A stretch of 64,000 nucleotides of DNA. Source: Plecoglossus altivelis (lineage: Eukaryota; Chordata; Actinopteri; Osmeriformes; Plecoglossidae). Positions 1-11,386 of the stretch are shown in pieces. The stretch spans positions 6,295,453-6,359,452 of the forward strand of contig BROE01000007.1 of assembly GCA_036571765.1 (NCBI GenBank), read 5' to 3'. The notes under the pieces are model-generated. The model had not been told where the DNA came from and searched no databases. It saw only the letters and a program-made list of their open reading frames with translations. Position numbers and translations under genes: made by a program. The stretch's first letter is position 1. Each line of letters begins with the position of its first letter.

Positions 1-1795
1 TGGAGCAGAAGGAGTAGGCGTACTCGGCTCCTTACAACTTCAGCACGCTATTAAGGGCAAGTCATCAATCTGGGGAGAAAGTATGAGGCGCAGTTTCTGT
101 TTCAGTACGATCTGATTTACATGGGATTGATTAAAGGTAAGACGGTTAAACCATTGTGATGATATTTATGGGACACAATCACATCTCTATGGTAGCCTTT
201 CCTTCAATAAAAGGCACTCTAGTTATTTTGGTGAGCAGGGTTTAAAGGCGGAGTCAAGTGTCGCTGTGGAACAAAACTAACTCAAGTATAGAACTGGAGG
301 AACTTGTCAGGTTTGGTGCTATCAGGTAGCTATGTGCACTTATACTTGCCCTTTTATTACTATATATTTATATATAGGCGCACACACCATTGTATCCGGT
401 ATATGAATATGCCCATCCCGTACAATAAATTCTACGATTGCCACGTTGATGTTTACAGTCAGTGAACTAGGCTGCTTGTATTTTTTGTATACGTGTCATA
501 TTATTTATATATCTATTCTTGACGTGGTTATCATCTGGGTTTTTATGCCACTAAAAAACAATGTTTCTATATATTTTGAGACCTGTCGTACACTTCATTC
601 CTTGAAACGGGTTTGGCCCTTGCAATACCTGTTAAACCGTTAGATTATTGCATCAGCCTTTCTTTTCCATTTAAAGCAACTAACGAGAAAGCGCAGGCTA
701 ATGGGAAGCAGGCAGAACCCTGCCACGTGTTTAGTGTGTTTGCCTTTCAAGCAAGGCAACTGGGCGTCATCATCGTTTTTTCGCTGCAGCAGTGTTGAAG
801 AGTTCACAAAAACGTTCGTTAAAATCTGACCAAACTAAATCAAATCTGGCTTAATCGCCTTGCCGGTTGCATACTAACGGAACGAGAAAAGTTGTTTATA
901 TTTGCCTATGTCAGTTAAAATGTGTGCCTTCCCATATCTGCACGCAGAAATTTCGGAGCGTCGGTAGCCAATTGCGATTCTGCGTTGTAGGAGACCAAGG
1001 ATCGCTGCACAGGCGTGTAGTTGACGTCTTTGAGGAAATAGCATCGTTGGCGCTTATCAGAGAAAACCCAACCGCCTGCTGTGCCCTTGTCGGGAGTTTG
1101 TCTGTCATGCTTTAATGAACGAATCGTATTCCAGGAGGAGCTTGATGTTCATATTGCAGCATATCTATCTTGTTTAACGTGTAGGTAGCTAGGCGGGTAA
1201 GAAACATCTTTTCGACTTCCCTTTCTGTTTACTTTTGCTCCACACATCCCTTTACAGCCTGCCCAGGCTCCACGTGGCTGGCGATATCTTCTGCTGGTGA
1301 GTCTCGTATCGTATCAAAATGGATTTGAATTGTGTCACGTACGGTAAAATATTGGGCTAGACGTCTGAGAGGGTGTTACAAGGTAGAATTTATGTAGTGT
1401 TTTCCAGCTAGATTGCTCGATGGGCAATATGTAACGCAAACTAGCTACGAACAACGACGCGATGGTAACAGCAACGATGTATTTCCGGTAACAATAGCTG
1501 GTGTTCACGATGAGCCCGGGCATTGTGGTCTTCTAACTAACGAGCTAAACTTGAACCACTAATTGGATGTACACACGTTACGTGGCCACGCTAAGAAGAC
1601 AATGAGCGTTTAATTTGTAGAACACCGCCAGCCGATTTTAATCGAAAAATACCAATCTCCAGTCCGAAATAAAAGTAGACATTAGAATAATCACGTTTCC
1701 GCTCCAAACCTTTCGATTTCATCGTGGACTATATTCGAATGAAATGTCTAACGCAGGCTACACCGATTCGCTCTACACATTAACTCTTCCAACAG
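1..1795 (+). other. Upstream region of the SLC6 transporter gene, probably with a non-coding first exon
   Basis: I see no convincing coding exon here; the open frames are short and match no family I know. The coding start of the next gene at 1796 lies directly behind a splice acceptor (pyrimidine tract, then AACAG at 1791-1795). The mRNA therefore must carry at least one upstream non-coding exon. A candidate is the segment ending at 1296, followed by a good donor (GTGAGT at 1297). The promoter would lie upstream of that, but I see no clear TATA element. The exon proposal rests on the donor only. Confidence 0.4.
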
Positions 1796-4251
1796 ATGGA
1801 GCAAGAGAAGCTGGCATTGCCCGATGACTGCGACCTTTCTGCGACACCAGAGTCCCAACTTGGCAGCCCCTTTACTGAGAGCTCCGAGCCAAGCTCGACA
1901 GAGCCCCCTGCCAGAGATGGGTGGGACAGTAAAGTGGAGTATTTTCTAGCTCAGGTGGGCTTCAGTGTTGGTCTCGGAAACGTCTGGAGATTCCCCTACC
2001 TCTGCCATCAGAATGGGGGAGGTGAGTTGATCCTTAAGCTAATATTACCCTTATCAATCATCTAAACGAGAAATCCATTGGTAAAGTAACATCAAAGGAA
2101 CAAAACAACATATTAGGTTTCCATCAGTGCATGTATTCCTTAAGCAGATGCTTTGATCCTAAACAGTGTGTAGGAGGATGTGAACCTGCAACCTTCTGAT
2201 CGGTATTCATGCGTTGTGCTCTGAGCTAATAGCAGTCAATGTAAGGAGCATCTCCCCTGACCTCCCTGTGTCTCCTAGGAGCCTTCCTGCTCCTGTATGT
2301 GCTGCTCATGCTCCTCATGGGGATCCCTCTGTTCTTCCTGGAGCTGGCGGCCGGCCAGGCCATCAGGCAGGGCAGCATCGGGGTGTGGAAACACATCTCA
2401 CCCAAACTCTCAGGGATTGGCTATTCCAGCTGCGTGGTGAGTAGCACACACCTCGCTGATTGGCTACTTCCGTTTCCTTGTTATCAGGCGTTGGTTGTTT
2501 TTTGTATGCAGCTTGAGAAAACGAATAAAAAATGTGTCAGACGCAACAAACCCAAGGTTGAAGACCTGAACCAACTTTGTCTAGTAGTTTTCCCTGCATT
2601 GTTGACATTCAGCGCCGTAGATAAACCCTGTTAACAACCTGTCTTTCCCTCTCAGGTATGCTTCTTCGTGGCTCTCTACTACAACGTGATCATCGGCTGG
2701 AGCCTGTTCTACCTGGGGAACTCCTTCCAGTACCCTCTGCCCTGGGAGACGTGTCCTCAGCTGGGTAACATTACAGGTAAACACTGGCTGCACATCCAGG
2801 CTGCTGCTGCTGCTGCTGGGTGAATCTTCCACTGAACGACTGCTGGGAGGGTTAGGGTCACTTGGTCTGTGCCAGAGTTGATGGGGAGTCTATATAAAAA
2901 AGTCATTTATATAAAAACCAGTAATTTATATTAATATATATTATTATATTTATATACCAACAGAAATTAATATATTGAATAAGAATGAATGTGAAGCTTG
3001 TTCAAGGTTCTATGTTTCAAGCCAGAAGGTTGCTGCTGAAGAGTCATCTAGCCAAAGCCAACTCAGGACTTGCCTTTTATAAAGCTGATGTTCCTCATCT
3101 GTCTCCAGTGCCGGAGTGTGCTGCCAGCTCACCCACCACATACTTCTGGTTCCGGAAAGCTCTGGACACCACAGACTCCATCAATGAGACGGGCCAGTTC
3201 AACCCAGTCCTCGTCTGCTGTCTGCTGGGGGCCTGGACCATTGTGTGCCTGGGCATGTTCAAGGGCATCAAGTCGTCCGCGAAGGTACAGTGTGTTCTGG
3301 GTATGCTCGGTCCAGTCCAGGGGAATGTGTGGATGTGTGGGGTTACTTATATGGGGGGGGGGGGTGAAGATAATAACCAACGGTTCCATTAAAGGTGAAA
3401 GAAATTGGGGCATTGTAACCTGACCGTGGTGCAGCTATCTCACACAGTTGCCATTGGCCTACACGTTCATGTAAATGTCCTGTCAGTACGTTCATGTAAA
3501 TGTCCTGTCAGTAATTCCTATCCAGTTACTCATTTACCAACGTCTGTAAAAAGAGACAGACTACATGCAGAGGTACACCCCCCAGTCACACAGGTGCTCA
3601 GTGGCTAACATGGACTTGGTGGCTAACACTGTGGCTGGCTTGTGCTCATCCTGCTGTCTCTCCAGGTCATGTACTTCTCCTCTGTGTTCCCCTACGTGGT
3701 GTTGCTGTGCTTCCTCATTCGAGGGCTGCTATTGGACGGAGCCACAGATGGCATCAAATACATGTTCTACCCCAAGGTACCTCCACCCATTACTGCTTTA
3801 CCTGTGTGTCTGTTTACTTGAAGTAACAGAGGGAAGGGGACTATATTTAAAAAAAAAGACAAACACATTTGGGACATTGTGGCTATTGAACATGATTGAC
3901 TCTTGAATGAGTTTCACACGTCCCAGCATCATCATCTGTGTGTGTGTTGCAGCTGGAGATCTGGGGCGACGTGCAGGTGTGGCGCCAGGCAGCCACGCAG
4001 GTGTTCTTTGCCCTGGGCCTTGGCTTCGGCTCGGTCATCGCCTACTCCTCCTACAACCCCAAGAACAACAACTGTCACCGCGATGCCTTCACCGTTTCCA
4101 CCATCAACTTCCTCACCTCTGTCCTGGCCTCTCTCGTGGTGTTTGCGGTGCTGGGGTTCCGAGCCAAGACATTTGCCTTGCAGTGCGTTGCCAGGTGTGT
4201 TTGTGTTTACGCAAGGAGGGCCATGGTATTGGTACCTTCCCAATCTCTCTC

Positions 4252-4283
<32 letters not shown>

Positions 4284-6765
4284 GCTTTCTCTCACTCTGT
4301 CTCTCTCTTGCTCTGTCTCGCTCTGTCTCTTGCTCTCTGTGTCTGGCGCTCGTGCTGCCGACTGGAGTCACATGTAATCACCTCTGCCTGTCCTTAGGAC
4401 CATAACTGAGAATCTGTTTAAGTAGTAGACTAGCTGAAAAGACATTGATTGACCCTACCCAACTTTCTAACCTGTACCACGTCAGAGGAGGGTTGCTAGA
4501 AAAACGTCTGATCAGAAATACTTTATTGATCCCTAAGGGGAAACTATTTTGTTACAACATACTAAGGACCCTTCTGGTTTAACTGAGCATTAATAGGAAA
4601 TAATTAGGCCCGATCATTGATTTTGGGGAGAGAAAAAAAAATCTTGATGGTAACATCTTGGGCCAGTTAATACAGCCTTCCATTTTAGACAGTAAGTCAA
4701 CTTGTACCTTCACACTTGTTGTTCACGCCAACCTTCTTTCTAATCTCTTACCCAGGAATGTGAGGAGGCTGTCCGAGCTCCAGTTGGACGAGAGCGTCTG
4801 GCCCAGCTTCAACACCTCCGCCCCAGAGTTGGTGTCCCTGGAAGAGTACTCTGACTGGTACCGCGTCCACGGAGCCCAGGCCCCTGGCAACCTCTCAGAC
4901 TGTAGCCTGGAGAAGGAGATGAGCACTGTAAGGGCTTTAGTTCACTCTAAGGGCTTTAGTTCAGTTTTGGATCATTCTACCCTTTTTTTGTCTCCCCAAC
5001 CCCCCCTCATCTCCCCTCTCCCTCTGAGTTGTGTCACTTGTCACTGGTTTGCATCTTGATTTGTTCACCAGCGCACCCCAGATTTCTCTGATAACCCATT
5101 AGAACATGACAGTCTCTCTCTCTGTCTCTCCTTCTGTCTCTCCCTGTGTGTCTCTCCCTCCACCAGGGTGTGCAGGGGACGGGTCTGGCATTCATAGCCT
5201 TCACAGAGGCCATGTCTCTGTTTCCTGGCAGTCCCTTCTGGTCGGCCCTGTTCTTCCTCATGTTGCTCAACCTGGGCCTCAGCACCATGTTTGGAACAAT
5301 GGAGGGCATCCTTGCACCTCTCACAGACAACTTCAAAACTCTGTCCAACAACAAGACCAAATTCACAGGTATCGTGTGCATGTTCAAAGCTCAAATCTAC
5401 CTTAAGTTGGTAAGGACAACACAATCTATAGGTTTTGTTTATACCAACTGCGTTAGTCAGGGATCTGATGTCTGTGTCAGCTACAGTGCAGATCTAGAAT
5501 CAGAAGTACCTGCTAAAGGAACTCATCAACACACTGGGACCTGATCCTGGATCAGTTCTCAGACCCTGGCTCAATAAGAGCTCTGGCCAACCTCCTTTGA
5601 TCATTTTTAGACTTTCATTTTCATGTATTAGTTTTAGGAGTTTTATTGACGTAGTTCTATGTGCCTAGTTGTGTTGGCATGGTGTGTGTAGTGGTGTAAT
5701 AGTGTGACTCCTCTCAGTGTTCAGCTGCGTGACAGGCTTCCTATTGGGCCTCGTCTTCACCCAGCGCTGTGGGAACTACTTTGTCATGATGTTCGACGAT
5801 TACTCCGCCACCCTGCCTCTCATCATCGTGGTCGTGTTTGAGGCGTTCAGCGTTTCCTGGCTGTACGGAGCTGATCGGTGAGCGCTCTAGATTGATATCT
5901 GACGTGCATAGTGTCTGTATGGATTATCAAGAAGGAACAGTTTCTAGTAGAATGATCAAAAGATTTGCTATGAATAATCTTTGAAAGGCTTTAGAGTGGA
6001 TTTAGCAATTCAATGAAAGGTTTGTGTTTAAGGATACATCTGTAACAGTTTGAATTAGTTTTGTCTATGATTTGTGTGCGTGTTAATTCCAGGTTCCTGG
6101 ATGACATTGAGAAGATGCTGGGATGGCGCCCCCATGTGGTCTACAAGTACCTTTGGAAGTACGTGTGTCTGCTGGCCATGCTGGGACTGCTGGCTGCCAG
6201 CCTCGTGACCATGGTCATCAGCCGGCCCACCTACACGGCCTGGGACCACACCACGGTACACCTTCTGGGGTTGGGCTCTGGAGGGACTGCTAGGTGTTTG
6301 TTCAGTTTCTTCTTTTACTGTGCTAAGTCACTGCCTAGAATGGACTGTCCCAAAGTCAACAGCAGCACTGTACTACACATCAAATATATCTTCATAAAGA
6401 GAATCCACTGTAATTGTGAAAAATGGTTACTATGGTTATATGAAACCATAATTCAGACGTAGTATTGTAGTCGTATGAAAGAAGAATCTGGGATCAGGGA
6501 TATTCAGTTGATGTTGATGGTGTCCTTCGTCTGTTCGTCTCAGGCAAAAGAGGTGACCCTGCAGTACCCAGACTGGGCCATCGCGGTCCTGTCTGGCCTC
6601 ATCCTGTTTGCCACCACGCCCGTCCTGCTGGGCTATGTGCACGCCACGCTGAAGAGCAGAGCCAAGCGGCGTGCTCGAGACAGGGAGGCAGTCACATACA
6701 GCAGGTGTGCCACAGTAGAACCTCCATGCTGCTGTGTTGAAGGAACAGCACCACCAATGGAATAG
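1796..6765 (+). CDS. slc6a16: SLC6-family sodium-dependent transporter, NTT4/orphan group (slc6a16-like), 11 coding exons
   Basis: Plasma- or vesicle-membrane Na+-coupled transporter of the SLC6 family; the substrate of the SLC6A16 branch is not established. Coding exons: 1796-2021, 2279-2436, 2656-2776, 3109-3284, 3666-3776, 3953-4194, 4756-4927, 5167-5368, 5718-5877, 6093-6255, 6544-6765; all phases close to give 650 aa. TM1 carries the Na+-site signature SVGLGNVWRFPYLC (about residues 59-72). Other family blocks are GVWKHISPKLSGIGYSSC, the exon-6 stretch with QVFFALGLGFGSVIAYSSYN, GTGLAFIAFTEAM and MMFDDYSATLPL. About 12 membrane segments are expected, with a large loop between TM7 and TM8 (exon 7). 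The sequence resembles SLC6A17/SLC6A15 throughout; I choose slc6a16 because the neighbour is slc17a7, as in human 19q13.33. The start is the first Met after an acceptor. The C-terminus is short, and a possible donor at 6704 leaves an alternative end open. Confidence 0.8.
4515..4546. repeat. Fragment of a common teleost interspersed repeat (TTTATTGATCCC type)
   Basis: Inside intron 6 of the SLC6 gene is a short stretch containing CTTTATTGATCCCTAAGGGG followed by AAACT. From memory, this string recurs in many fish genomes as the end of dispersed retroelements. Only this piece is recognisable; I do not assign a family or see target-site duplications. Confidence 0.4.
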
Positions 6766-6775
6766 CTTGGCCAAC

Positions 6776-6980
6776 AACAAGAATCGGCGCCTCAGCCAAT
6801 GGGGGGCATCATCCCCAAGAACAAGAATCGCCCCCGAGCCAGTAAGACGTCATCCCTAAGAACAAGAATCGCCATTGAGACGTCATCCCTAAGAACAAGA
6901 ATCGCCATTGAGACGTCATCCCTAAGAACAAGAATCGCCATTGAGACGTCATCCCCAAGAACAAGAATCGCCCCGTCATT
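6776..6980 (+). repeat. 33-nt minisatellite just behind the SLC6 stop codon
   Basis: Four near-identical 33-nt units begin at 6846, 6879, 6912 and 6945, each starting GACGTCATCCC and containing AAGAACAAGAATCGCC. Two decayed units precede them (AACAAGAATCG at about 6776 and again at about 6819). The unit length is a multiple of three. The frame of the SLC6 coding sequence stays open through the array to a stop at 6994-6996. Confidence 0.85.
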
Positions 6981-8068
6981 GAGAGTTACACAGTGAAGGG
7001 AACTTAAGGGAAGGAGATGGTCCTGTTTGCTCTCCAGTGAAGTACAGTGAGATGCATGGATGGAGACTGTTCCTGTTCAGTGAATTGTACTGTGTGGAGA
7101 AAGGGAAAGCCAAGAAAAGGAGAAAAAAAACTGTCTTTGGAATTATTTAAAATCTCGCAAATGAGTGTTTTATTTTTGCATCTGATATCAATAGCCAATC
7201 ATGGCGAACCAGGAAGAAACCAGAGAACACATTGTGCATTGGACGGGTCCCCTACATACTGTCATGGGAATCTTTTAACTACTTTGGGTCCAAACTGAAG
7301 ATTACATTAGTCATGGGAGGTTTATAAGTGTCAAATTCTGCAACTTACTGAGGTACCTTGGAGAAGAGAACTTCTTTTATGGTTTGAATCAATGTGTCCT
7401 TTACAAAAGGACTGATCATAACAGTGTACTTGATCTTCACTGTTGGGAACAGTTTTCAACTATCAACATGTTTATTAAGCCTACCTCTTCCTTGCCAGCT
7501 TCAACATTGTGCCATGATCCGATACTGCCAGGGGCCAATTATCTGATACTGCCAAGGGCCAATTATCTGATACTGCCAAGGGCCAGTGCTTCGGCACTGT
7601 GTATTTCTTATCAGTGTACATGACCTTACCAGAACCTGTTTACGTTACATTTTCATTCACTATTTCAGCTCAATTCCCGAAGTGTATTTTCGTTATTGTA
7701 CATGATGTATTTTCAGACTAGCGTGAGAAGAGAGTTGATATTCCAACATTTCACAGCTGAAATTGTTTTACAATTTTGTCTGCTAACATCATTGTTTGTT
7801 TTAGAACACCATTTGTATTGTACTTTTTAGTGAGAATGTAATTTAATGCAAACGCGTTTAATATATTCCTGATTTTACTAGAAATCTATAAATGTTGTTT
7901 TACTCTTCAAACGTTGCTTTGAGTGCTTCTGATCCAGCTTTTTAGACATTTGCAGTTACATGTTGGCTTCTTTTAGTTATTATTTATGTGCCCAAATATG
8001 AACTGTCATTGCTTTTCACCCTAAAAAGTGGAAGTTACTTGTATGACAACACTAGTTATTTTGTGACT

Positions 8069-8083
8069 AATAAAACAATAAAA
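8069..8083 (+). promoter_or_regulatory. Polyadenylation signals (overlapping AATAAA) for the SLC6 gene
   Basis: The segment reads CTAATAAAACAATAAAATC, giving two AATAAA hexamers about 9 nt apart. It is the first strong signal downstream of the SLC6 stop and lies before the next gene. Confidence 0.6.
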
Positions 8084-8095
8084 TCTTGAGTTTGG

Positions 8096-8978
8096 CTTCT
8101 CTTCTCATTCACACAGTGACACACTGACAGAGGCGGAGCCTATGATGAATCCATTAACATTTCAGTGTCATGTTGGTTGATTACCACACAAAAGAATAAG
8201 AGGTGGGGGGAAGTGATGTCGACAGACTGGGGGGGGGGGGTGTCAGTCATGAGGTCATGCTATGGGATGGAGAGGGACTACCTGGATATTTTACTATGGA
8301 GATGCATTAGTCCTATTATCAAGGGTACATTCCCACAAATCTTTTTGAACCAACAACTTTTCCACGTCAATAAAATGTCACAAAGTTGATGTCTTACAGA
8401 CAAAATCTGTGTGTACATAATATGACTAAATGCAAAAGTACCCCATGAGAGCTGTTTGTAGGAAAGTAGAAGCCTTCGTTTGTTTGAGTATGCAAGTGGC
8501 AGGGGAGTGGTTGTCCTGGCAACAGTCGCTGTTTACCTATCCATGGAGATGGCAGGTGAAGCTGGTATGAGGTACTGGGGAGAGACTGAGCACATCACCC
8601 TTGGCAAGAGAGCGTCTGGGTGTGGCACCAATAGCTAAGGTGAATGTATGATATACAGTGATTATTTCTCACCAATATCAGGTAGGCATGTGCTTATTGT
8701 ATCTTCTATGTTTTCATTGTGTAGGCTTAGCCCATGTATATTTGTTTTTGAATTGGTGTAACGTTTCAAAATGGTCGTTCATTTTAGCAGCAGGAAATTC
8801 AACTGTGATTTTGGAGAATCTATGTACCTTGACATCAATGTTTGAGTACCCAGGGCTAGAATTCAGTCTTACATACTGGAAGCATGAGGATGACCGTGAA
8901 CATTGGCTACTGTAACTCCCACAGTATCCACTTGACCCCAGCAGACACATTTCTGGTCCCAGGTTTGGCTGTGCTGGT
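8096..8978. other. Spacer between the SLC6 gene and the small membrane-protein gene
   Basis: No coding exon is recognisable. A G-run at 8230-8240 is the only repeat of note. The immediate upstream part (8900-8978) should hold the 5' end of the next gene; a CAG at 8959-8961 could be an acceptor for its first coding exon. Confidence 0.4.
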
Positions 8979-10040
8979 ATGGCTGCCTCTCTGAGATGCA
9001 TGGCATTGCTGGGCTCTCTCTGTGTGCTTCCTCTGCTGGGCCGCTCACAGGGGCCCCCTTCTGACCAGATCATCAACAACCCCCAGGCCCCTCTGGCCCA
9101 CCCAGGCAGGATGCCACCCTCTGCTGCCCGAATACAGGACCTTCTCAGGGAGGAGAGCAGCCACTTGAACTACAACAGCATGTGTGAGTGACATTGGGAA
9201 GACAGGGAGGGAGGGGTGGTGTTCCCATTGAGGGAGATAGGATATGCTGGGGGTTTTTTTACTTTGTAGGATCATGTTGCACTACAAAATATCTAAAAAG
9301 GGATATCGTGACGGATTGCAATTGTGAATCTTACAAACAAGCCATGCCTGTTAGGCATCGACAAGTCTCCCTTCTTTGCATTGACTTCAAAAAAGTCAGT
9401 TTATCGCTAAATGTCAGCATTGTTGCAAACACTGGGTGATGCATGGCCACGCAGCAATGCACATCCAGTCAACACATCTTGAGCAGGCACACCTGTGCTT
9501 CTCCCTCCACAGACGGCTCTGCAGCGAAGGACGATGAGAAACTAGTCATATTTATAGCTGCTGCCGGAGGAACCGTGACACTGATGGCTGTGATGTACTG
9601 TATCTACAACAAGTTCTACCCTAAGAGCCAGTACCTTCACACCGCTCTACAGGACGACACAGGTAATGCAGACCTCTGCTTTATCTGACTTACTGCAAAG
9701 TACTTAAATCAGACTTTAGAACAGGATATCAATTGGTTGATTACATAGTGAAGGCAGCTTCTAGCTTGTTCTGTAACATGTAACCACCTGCAGATCTTTT
9801 ATTGTTGTCTTCTTTTTTTCTGTCTCTTCCTCTCTCTCTGTCTTTATTGTCTTCTTCTCTCTCTTCCGCTTAATCTCACTTTCCTCCTCTCTCACTCACT
9901 CTTTCTCTCCCTGTCTCTCTCTCTTGCTTTCTCTTTCTTGCCCTCTCCCCATCTCTCTTTCTCTCACTGTCACACCCTCTCCTCTCTCTCTCTTTCTGTC
10001 TCTCGCTCTCTCTCTCTCCCTGTCTCTTCTTTTCTCTCTC

Positions 10041-10088
<48 letters not shown>

Positions 10089-10378
10089 TCTCCTTCTGAC
10101 TCTCCCTCTCTCCCTGTCTCTCTCTCTCTCTTACACCAGACTTAACCCCTGATTCCCCTGAAGCAGCTCCAGTCTATTTCCATGGCTCTGGAGTGATGGA
10201 TAGGCACAGAAAGATGTGGGGAGCTAGCACATTCTCTGTGTCTGATACTCCCTCCATCATCAATGTCCCGCCCAGCTTGTCCCCTCCTCCCTCCCTCGTT
10301 TCCTCCCCTCCCCTCTTCCTGTCATCCTACCATCTCAGAACCATTTCTGCCCGGGATCTGGAGAAAAGCTGTATCTGA
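8979..10378 (+). CDS. Small type I single-pass membrane protein, 3 exons, 197 aa (GFY-position gene)
   Basis: Exons 8979-9183, 9513-9662 and 10140-10378 join in phase (1, then 1) to a 197-residue protein ending in TGA. Residues 1-24 look like a cleavable signal peptide (MAASLRCMALLGSLCVLPLL core, then GRSQG). A short Pro-rich lumenal or extracellular part follows. Exon 2 encodes KDDEKLVIFIAAAGGTVTLM and continues as a single membrane helix (about residues 76-97), then YNKFYPKSQYLHTALQDD. Exon 3 is a cytoplasmic tail with VYFHGSGVMDRHRKM and STFSVSDTPSIINVPPSL, ending RTISARDLEKSC plus I. A polyadenylation hexamer lies at about 10566. In human, GFY (Golgi-associated olfactory signalling regulator, also single-pass) sits beside SLC17A7, so this may be its fish counterpart; that rests on position and topology only. 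The gene is real with good confidence, the name is not. Confidence 0.75.
9800..10139. repeat. CT-rich tract and (AC)n microsatellite in the last intron of the small membrane-protein gene
   Basis: A TCTC-rich pyrimidine stretch of about 240 nt runs into an uninterrupted (AC)n of roughly 20 repeats (10045-10086). A second CTCT run then leads straight into the acceptor at 10138-10139. The tract doubles as a very long polypyrimidine tract on the sense strand. Confidence 0.9.
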
Positions 10379-11386
10379 TTTCACACCTCAAAACCAGCCA
10401 GTGAAAACTTTGTCAGCACACCATTAGTCTAATTTAAAGCCAACCCCAATTGCAATATGTTCAAATTCGTTTGTTTGGTTTGAATAATAACATGTCACAT
10501 GATGGTCTGGTCGTTAATCTTTACAGTTATACACTCTTTTGTGGGTTTTCTTATCAAAGGACAAATAATAAACAAACATGAATCTATTTCACAAATTTGT
10601 TTTGTTGCTGTAATCCTAACTTTCAAAATCGTCCACAGAAAAGCAAAGGCGTCAATTTATTTGTACAATTACTTGTCTTTATTCTTATCATTAATGGAAA
10701 TAGCATTAAACCATGGAGTACAGCAGCCAACAGCTAGGCCAATTTAGAATTGTATGTGTTTGTGTTTCTATCGAAACAGCCCATCCATGGTAAATGTGAC
10801 AGCTTTCTCCACCTTTATCTATTTCTACTTCAAAACTGCAGGCTTGATTATAGACTAATCTGATTCTCTTCATACAGTATTTGTATAGTGGGGTCCAGTA
10901 CAAGAATAGCATCCTAAATCCATCAACGGACTGCGGGGAAGGAAGTGGCACGACATTTCACTACACACAGAGATTAACCAATAATCTGGTTTCAGTACCA
11001 TGGAGAGCGTCCCATCGGCCGGACACCGCTTGGCCATTCAGTCGACATTTGTTGCAAACCAATCTTCTCACAAATCGTTTTTAGGGAGACGTAAGGATAA
11101 ATCCTTATTAAAAGGTAACGGGTCGTTGACATGCTTTGTCGAACTGTACTTTTCCTTGACAATGTAGCGCGTAAAATGTAGTCAAATTCGTTTTAACGTC
11201 CCATTTAATACAAATAAGGACAGCTGTCTCAAACAGACTTTACCGAGCTTTTGTCAAAGCGAAACAATTTAATGGTGTGTTAATAAGAGGTTAAGGGCGG
11301 AGGGAGAAGGTGATAGGGAAGAGTGCTGCGCGCTCAAGCGGGAGTGCGCACGGATAGCAAATCGGTCGGAGCCTGGAGTCGCGAGG
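10379..11386 (+). other. Intergenic region and presumed slc17a7 promoter / 5' UTR
   Basis: About 1 kb separates the small gene from the slc17a7 start codon. No coding exon is recognised. The last 150 nt (11240-11386) are richer in G and C with CpGs and contain the AGCGGGAGTGCGCACGG stretch, as expected near a transcription start. No clear TATA box was found. Confidence 0.4.

Larger units (their letters stand above)
6766..8095 (+). other. slc6a16: 3' untranslated region of the SLC6 transporter gene
   Basis: After the TAG at 6763-6765 there is no further coding exon before a clear polyadenylation cluster. Two overlapping AATAAA hexamers lie at about 8069-8083, followed by a T/G-rich stretch. 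The first 230 bases are the 33-nt minisatellite described separately. A short triplicated piece (about 7526-7580, GGGCCAATTATCTGATACTG) also lies in this region. Confidence 0.6.

Noticed and set aside
867..1115. 82-codon open frame upstream of the SLC6 gene
   Set aside because: No family resemblance, an overlapping open frame on the other strand and no splice support.
6776..6980. 33-nt array considered as a CRISPR-like array
   Set aside because: Units are contiguous with no unique spacers, and this is vertebrate genomic DNA.
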